From: Steinernema hermaphroditum
Taxonomy: Eukaryota; Nematoda; Chromadorea; Rhabditida; Steinernematidae
DNA length: 64,000 nt
Direction: 5' to 3'
Assembly: GCA_030435675.1 (NCBI GenBank)
Contig: CM059623.1
Span: 11,186,012-11,250,011, forward strand
Shown: piece after piece, positions 59,646 through 64,000 of the stretch
Numbering within the stretch: the first letter of the stretch is position 1
How the letters are laid out: every line of letters begins with the position of its first letter
Translations under genes and position numbers: made by a program
Notes under the pieces: model-generated
The model's database searches: none
Seen by the model: only the letters and a program-made list of their open reading frames with translations
What the model was told of the DNA's origin: nothing

Positions 59646-60066
59646 CTAGACGCTGTAATCCAGAAGGAGATCTTTTGCCGTCGAGACGGTCGAGACACTC
59701 GAGACCTCCTCTTCCTCTTCTTTATTCTCTAAGAGAAACCATTCCCGCTTCTTCTCCTGAACGATGCTCTTGACGCTCTTGAGGTTTTCTCTAATTTTTT
59801 CACGGTGACGGTACCCGTAAAGGAAGAGGGGCACAATGATAGCTCCGAGGGTCATGAGGATCAAAATGACCTTATACTTGTAGTAAACGATGTACGGATT
59901 CTCGAGCTAAAGTACTGTTTTTGCGATTACAAAATAACATGTACACCTAACCTGGCAGAGATATCCGATCCACTCCGAGGGACATGCACAGGCCTGGATA
60001 TCTTCACGTCCAGCTAGGATACGGCACTGGCCGCCATGTCGGCATCTCAGAGAGCAAATAGCCATT
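59646..60066 (-). CDS. small EGF-like single-pass membrane protein
   Basis: Exons 60066-59952 and 59906-59646 join in phase. From the ATG at 60065 the product is 124 residues. Residues 4-37 form one EGF-like module with Cys spacing C-x3-C-x5-C-x11-C-x1-C-x8-C, including RHGGQC and CACPSEWIGYLC. A membrane segment follows (VILILMTLGAIIVPLFLYGY), then a basic stop-transfer patch and a Lys/Glu cytoplasmic tail with SSVSTVSTA. The EGF module would face outside. An acceptor (TTTCAG) lies directly before the ATG, so a 5' exon with a signal peptide, or only untranslated sequence, may exist upstream; none was identified. The partner is unknown. Confidence 0.75.
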
Positions 60067-60154
60067 CTGAAATACGTCAAGTGGTACTAGAAGCTAGAAC
60101 ACAGTCAAAAGGGTGTGGGAATATGTTCTCTACTGTGTAATTGTTCTGCTTCTT

Positions 60155-60238
60155 TGACCGACGAACGAGCATTGCTTTTCAAATTGTACCGTATCTGTGA
60201 CCAACGAACGAGCATTGCTTTTTATTTGTACCGTATAC
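60155..60238 (+). repeat. tandem duplication, two units of about 41 bp
   Basis: Units 60155-60195 and 60198-60238 share TGACC, ACGAACGAGCATTGCTTTT and TTGTACCGTAT with a few differences. They are located upstream of the EGF-like gene. Confidence 0.75.
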
Positions 60239-60384
60239 CTTTTAACATCTCATTTATTCAAGTGAAATTTGTGACGTTGTATGTATGACACAATGAAATC
60301 ATCGTCGTTATGTATACAGGATGTCCCAGATAAAGTGCAACAAAAAGAAATCCATGTAAATCTCTGTGGTCTTCTCCAAATACG

Positions 60385-60540
60385 ATACTTTTATGTGCAA
60401 AATGAAGCTACATCACTAGTGAATAAGAAAAGCAAAACAGTTTGTCGGAAGATTCTGATTTCGCTACAATGCATGCCTAACCATACATCCGACTTGAACC
60501 CCCGAGCGCCGCGGTTCTGAATTTTATTTTTTGCCTTTAT
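60385..60540 (+). repeat. dispersed repeat, copy 2 (see 28785-28940)
   Basis: Colinear with 28785-28940. It lies in the 3' flank of the gene that ends (minus strand) at 60584. A TACAGGATGTCCCAGATAAA word at about 60317 may be part of the same unit. Confidence 0.6.
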
Positions 60541-60598
60541 GTGGCCTTTAGAGCGCCGCGGTTCTGAATTTTATTTTTTGCCTTTATGTGGCCTTTAG
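60505..60598 (+). repeat. exact 47-bp tandem duplication
   Basis: 60505-60551 and 60552-60598 are identical, beginning AGCGCCGCGGTTCTGAATTT. On the minus strand the unit includes the stop codon and an AATAAA word of the gene at 60584, so the duplication is recent and spans its 3' end. Confidence 0.9.
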
Positions 60599-60723
60599 AG
60601 TTGCAAACGGAATATCTGGTTCGGCTTCTCGGAAGTTATCAAAGGAAGTGAAAAACTCAGGCTTCGCATCTCCCTTCCGCAGTACTGTGTTGCGAGCTTT
60701 CATGTCTTCAATGATAGAACTAA

Positions 60724-61015
60724 CAAGGGAAGGGTCAATCATGCAACGCTAAGATCGACACGAGACTAGGGGCAATTGATAGGCCTAGGTGAGCGTATTA
60801 ACGGTGCAAAATATTACGTGCCCTCGCTCAGATACCAGCGAGAAAAAGAGGTTTTAAGTTATGGGTACCGGGGTATATACGAGTTCGTTCACAATGAAAG
60901 CGCCTGTCAGTATGATGCAGTGGGTACAGTATCTGCCTACCATGTTTGAGGTCGCGGGTTCGAATCCCCGCTCCGTCATTTCTTTTTCATTCAACTTCAC
61001 ATATGCATACAGACG
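60724..61015 (+). repeat. left terminal inverted repeat of the Tc5-like element
   Basis: Almost identical to the complement of 63236-63527, with only a few substitutions (for example at the second base and within the tRNA-like part). The stop codon of the transposase lies about 34 bp inside its inner edge. Confidence 0.9.
60905..60978 (+). other. tRNA-like segment with A and B boxes (left repeat)
   Basis: Contains an A-box-like TGATGCAGTGG and an exact B box GGTTCGAATCC with tRNA-like spacing, ending CTCCGTCA. The T stem cannot form all five pairs and no matching 5' acceptor strand exists, so it is not a working tRNA. It could still act as an internal RNA polymerase III promoter. Confidence 0.7.
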
Positions 61016-61048
61016 ACAAAGACAAACATTTTTATGCAAAGACAGCTA

Positions 61049-62803
61049 TTAACAGTGGTGCTCATTGACAACAAAATGATCAAGGCAAAAATACAGCTCA
61101 CACTTCGCACATCGGACACTCGCTGCCTGGTCGCAATAGCATTTGCTCACGCCTCTAAATTCAAAGCAAAATTTCTCTGGAACCTCAAAGCGTGGTGGTT
61201 TGTTCGGCAAAAGTCCAGCAGAAAACCAAGCGAATCGCAACATTGGTCGAAATCGTTCTGCTGAGAACTGTGAGACTGTGACGTTGAGAAGTTTGGCGAT
61301 ATGTTCCCGTTGAGAAACGATAAAGTTCGGGTTTTGACGCAGCATCAGTTCCGTAAGACGTCGGTAGAAGGACTTGAATTGTCTGTTGAAAAATAAATCA
61401 AGCGGTTGGACGAGACTGGTGGCTTTCGCAGGTATGGTTGAAAATTCGATTTCTCTTTCGAAAGTTTCTTTGGCCTTCGCATACCCGCTCCAACTATCAA
61501 TAATGAGTACAGATCCTTCACCGGCCGCTGGGAGGTATACGTTTCTGACCCATTCCTCAAACAGAATGCTGGACATGTTGCCGGATGTACTATGACAACA
61601 TTTCAAGTTTTGATACGGCTGTAGCTGGGCGTCAAAGCATTGTGGAGGATTTCTTTCTCCGAAACATACGAGCATAGGCAACTGCAAGGTTCCAGATGCG
61701 GAAATGGCGGGTTGAATAGTGACACTGTGTGTCAGTGCGTTCTCACGCTGACAGGTCACTTCGACTTGTTTCACACCCATGAATGTCAGTGTGCGGCCAC
61801 TTCGAAGTTCCATCTGGATCCCACTTTGGTCAGTATTGTAGACCTTCAAATTCAAAGATCTTCAGAATCTCTGCAATTTATTGAATACCTTGTCGTGGTC
61901 CATGTTCGACAGAATGCTTCGAGCATCAGTTCGGAAGCGCTCCACATTGTCCGTTATTAGATGAAGGCGATCAACGGCTTTTATGGCAACCATTCGTGTG
62001 ATCTTTCTGGACACTATGCGGTGGTGCTTTTTGAACCGCTTAATGTAGGAGTCAGATGCCTAAACCAACTAAAATTGTATCTGTTGTGTCCACGTGTTGC
62101 ACGAACCTTAAAATTGGTCAAACCGAGGGCTGCCGCGATTTGATAAGCTTCATAACGCAAGTCTCTATCTTGTATGACATGGCCCTCGCCGTTCCATTCG
62201 CAAAACTTCGTATACAGCTCCACTTTCAGTTGTTTTCTCAGCAAAGAAGTAGGGTGTTCAATATACTTTTTACATCTTTAATCATAGCATTTATAACCGA
62301 TTGTAAATGGTAGGTTACCCACATATGAATATCTGATCTGTCCCTTATCTTTCTGTAGCGATGCTGGACCGCACTGAAGGGATGATTCTCGGCCATCTCG
62401 ACAATCTTATGCATTGTTTCAACATTGTAGAAATCTTCCATCATTCGCTTTTTGTTCGACGTTTCTCCTTGACTGGGGATGTAATCATCTGCATCAGTAT
62501 CAGAAGATTCATCGATTACGGTAACGTCTGCCGGACTGTCGTCACCGAAGGTTAGATCACCTGCGTTGTCGCGCTCGAAGCACGCTTTGTTGATGAAATC
62601 TAGAAATGTCGGTAGTAAAAGCATATACATTAATCTGCCATACCTACAACAAGGTGGGCCAGATCGATCTCATTTGACCGGAAGGTTTCGGTTTCGTTGA
62701 CGGCTCGACAGTTCTTTTCGTAATATCTGTGTAATAAGTAGAAGACTCGATCGATATCCTGTTCATCTGTGTTTGGATTCATGAAGGAGGGATCAAACGA
62801 CAT
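61049..62803 (-). CDS. Tc5-like transposase, CENP-B helix-turn-helix and DDE
   Basis: Five minus-strand exons, 62803-62644, 62599-62319, 62265-62107, 62059-61889 and 61843-61049, join in phase to 521 residues without a stop. The N-terminus is acidic. A CENP-B-type DNA-binding region spans exons 3-4 (LRYEAYQIAAALGL, then DSYIKRFKKHHRI). The catalytic domain is in exon 5: the first Asp in VYNTDQSG, the second in VLIIDSWSGY, the third in QPLDLFFNRQFKSFYRR, the usual order in the pogo/Tc5/jerky group (DDE_1). The end has a small Cys/His cluster (CYCDQ, CAKC, FCLDH, HHC) that may bind zinc. All catalytic positions are present, so it may be active. It excises and reinserts the element through its inverted repeats. 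Confidence 0.9.
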
Positions 62804-62952
62804 CTCAAGGTGCAAATTTTTTATTCTAGGAATATAATTTATCCTGAAATCACAAAAAAAATTATTAAATTCCTCTTATACAACAATTCAGCGTGAGACG
62901 TGAACTGTGTAAATCGCTGAGAAACAAATACTCCAGACAGAGGGGTAACTAT

Positions 62953-63056
62953 CAGAGCTGTTCAACTTTACAAGCGAGACGAGACTTTTCAACTACGAGA
63001 CTCGAGACGAGACTGGAGATTCAAGACAAAAAAAAACCCTCAGACCTCGAGACTTG
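62953..63056 (+). repeat. GAGAC-type array after a CAGAG terminus
   Basis: CAGAGCTGTTCAACT is followed by repeated CGAGAC/GAGACT units and TTCAA words. It resembles the array at 58417 and the hAT-like element at 39555 in layout. It lies inside the Tc5-like element, so it would be a nested insertion or an internal repeat of it. Confidence 0.5.
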
Positions 63057-63235
63057 CACATTCCGGGTAACAAATTTGCACATTCTTTTCCAAAAACTGT
63101 TCTTTTAAAACTTTCTTCTTTAAAAACTGTTGTTTCCAAAAAAAAACGCTAGCTGTATTGGTTCAGGATTAGAAGTTTAAGTTACCATCTTTGCGTTGTA
63201 GGTGTCTGTTAAAACCGCGATAACTGTCTTTCACA

Positions 63236-63527
63236 CGTCTGTATGCATATGTGAAGTTGAATGAAAAAGAAATGACGGAGCGGGGATTCGAACCCGCGAC
63301 CTCAAACATGGTAGGCAGATACTGTACCCACTGCACCATATTGACAGGCGCTTTCATTGTGAACGAACTCGTATATACCCCGGTACCCATAACTTAAAAC
63401 CTCTTTTTCTCGCTGGTAGCTGAGCGAGGGCACGTAATATTTTGCACCGTTAATACGCTCACCTAGGCCTATCAATTGCCCCTAGTCTCGTGTCGATCTT
63501 AGCGTTGCATGATTGACCCTTCCCTGG
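63236..63527 (-). repeat. right terminal inverted repeat of the Tc5-like element
   Basis: Inverted copy of 60724-61015. Confidence 0.9.
63273..63347 (-). other. tRNA-like segment with A and B boxes (right repeat)
   Basis: Minus-strand counterpart of 60905-60978. Its A box (TGGTGCAGTGG) is closer to the tRNA consensus than the left copy, and the B box GGTTCGAATCC is exact. Confidence 0.7.
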
Positions 63528-63825
63528 TAAGCGAGTGTTGGTCTTCGCCGGCTTCGATCTGGCTCAGGCGATTGATCCAATCTGCGTTCAATGAGAACTG
63601 GAGATTCAGCCTGGCACTCTTCAGTTTTTCTGTAGCAGCCGGCATGGCTTCGCGCGCTTCCAACCTGCTCTCGAGACGTGCGATGACGTTGAGCAGTCTC
63701 TCCGTGGTGTCTCGCGCGCCACCTTCGGTCTTAAGAGGCATAGGTAAATTGACCGGCTTACAAATGTCAATACTCACGTCTTCCTGATCATGCATTGCTG
63801 CGGGTGACGTCGGCAAATGGCTCAT

Positions 63826-64000
63826 GGCGAACGTGAGCGGTTCTGGAATAAAACGTAAATTAGAATTTGGAAATAGCCGACAATCAAACTGAAGAAATGG
63901 ACCGCGAGCCAATAAAGAGGCAGGATACAATCCACTACCTTGGCGGGAAGCACGTCGCCGAATAGATACCACCGGGAATATGATCGACCGGGGAAGCAGG
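63826..64000. other. 5' flank of the split gene at the window edge
   Basis: A TTTATTCCAG acceptor-like signal lies before the ATG at 63825. The upstream frame is open on the minus strand to about 63972 but may be intronic. The gene may continue beyond the window. Confidence 0.35.

Larger units (their letters stand above)
60724..63527 (-). mobile_element. complete Tc5-like DNA transposon
   Basis: The 2804-bp element has TAA on both sides (60721-60723 and 63528-63530). Its inverted repeats start CAAGGGAAGGGTCAATC (left) and CCAGGGAAGGGTCAATC (right, minus strand). Repeats run about 292 bp inward (60724-61015 and 63236-63527) and are nearly identical. Tc4/Tc5 elements of nematodes use TNA targets, long inverted repeats and similar AGGGAA termini. 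The single gene inside is an uninterrupted DDE transposase on the minus strand. Each inverted repeat carries a tRNA-like segment. A GAGAC array (62953-63056) sits between the transposase start and the right repeat. Confidence 0.9.
60584..63825 (-). pseudogene. coiled-coil gene split by the Tc5-like transposon
   Basis: Minus strand: exon 63825-63778 starts with ATG and ends in GTGAGT. The next exon opens at 63729 after CTTAAG and runs into the transposon at 63528. The same frame resumes at 60720 and ends with TAA at 60584-60586. If the element and one TAA copy are removed, 202 plus 137 bases form 113 codons without a stop; with the first exon the product is about 128 residues. It is mainly helical: RLLNVIARLESRLEAREA forms a heptad-like helix, and the C-terminal half is charged. 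Upstream, TTTATTCCAG precedes the ATG, so a 5' untranslated exon may lie outside the window. No family is recognised. As it stands, the gene is interrupted unless the transposon is spliced out. Confidence 0.75.

Noticed and set aside
60905..60978. A functional tRNA gene
   Set aside because: B box and A box are present, but the T stem has mismatches, the 5' acceptor strand is missing and no clear anticodon loop forms. The segment repeats within transposon termini.
1..64000. CRISPR arrays, bacterial operons, ribosomal RNA genes
   Set aside because: No regularly spaced repeats with unique spacers, no Shine-Dalgarno-led gene runs and no rRNA-like sequence. The DNA is eukaryotic with spliced genes.

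Overview
The window looks like nuclear DNA of a nematode of the Rhabditida type. Evidence: spliced genes with very short introns (about 40-60 bp, GTRAGT donor, TTTCAG acceptor), a receptor guanylyl cyclase of the GCY family, an SRSX-like chemoreceptor, a Tc5-like transposon with a 3-bp TNA-type target duplication, and 21 consecutive bases of the nematode spliced leader SL1. The species cannot be named from the sequence. All gene models were read by eye from splice signals and reading-frame continuity; there is no transcript support.

Layout. 0.7-2.8 kb: a five-exon minus-strand gene of unknown function. 3-18 kb: gene-poor, AT-rich DNA with a short retroposon copy, a Merlin-type DNA transposon (9548-10374) and a decayed LINE reverse-transcriptase tail. 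18.3-18.8 kb: a minus-strand exon for a small membrane protein. 19-39 kb: almost gene-free, holding repeats, a second LINE relic, a second retroposon copy and one weak secreted-peptide candidate. 39.35-40.29 kb: a short open frame split by a hAT-like element built from GAGTCC repeats. 40.98-56.1 kb is the gene-rich part: a 15-exon receptor guanylyl cyclase, an SRSX-like receptor, two paralogous secreted proteins and a NADAR-domain protein on the minus strand, with two fold-back elements between them. 57.5-59.2 kb: a third retroposon copy and a Maverick/Polinton remnant. 59.6-60.1 kb: a small EGF-like membrane protein. 60.58-63.83 kb: a small coiled-coil gene whose coding exon is split by a complete Tc5-like transposon.

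Main points. (1) The Tc5-like element (60724-63527) has about 292-bp inverted repeats, a TAA target duplication and an open five-exon DDE transposase. Removing it with one TAA restores the host reading frame. Each inverted repeat carries a tRNA-like A box/B box. (2) The cyclase keeps its guanine-recognition and transition-state residues but has lost both metal-binding aspartates, as expected of one half of an obligate heterodimer. (3) The two secreted paralogues differ by a roughly 120-residue Lys/Glu-rich insertion. (4) An SL1 sequence lies in genomic DNA without a splice donor, suggesting a reverse-transcribed trans-spliced RNA. (5) A roughly 500-bp retroposon family is present in three copies, each with its own 10-13 bp target duplication. 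Receptor, cyclase and secreted genes lie side by side, but nothing shows that they act in one pathway.
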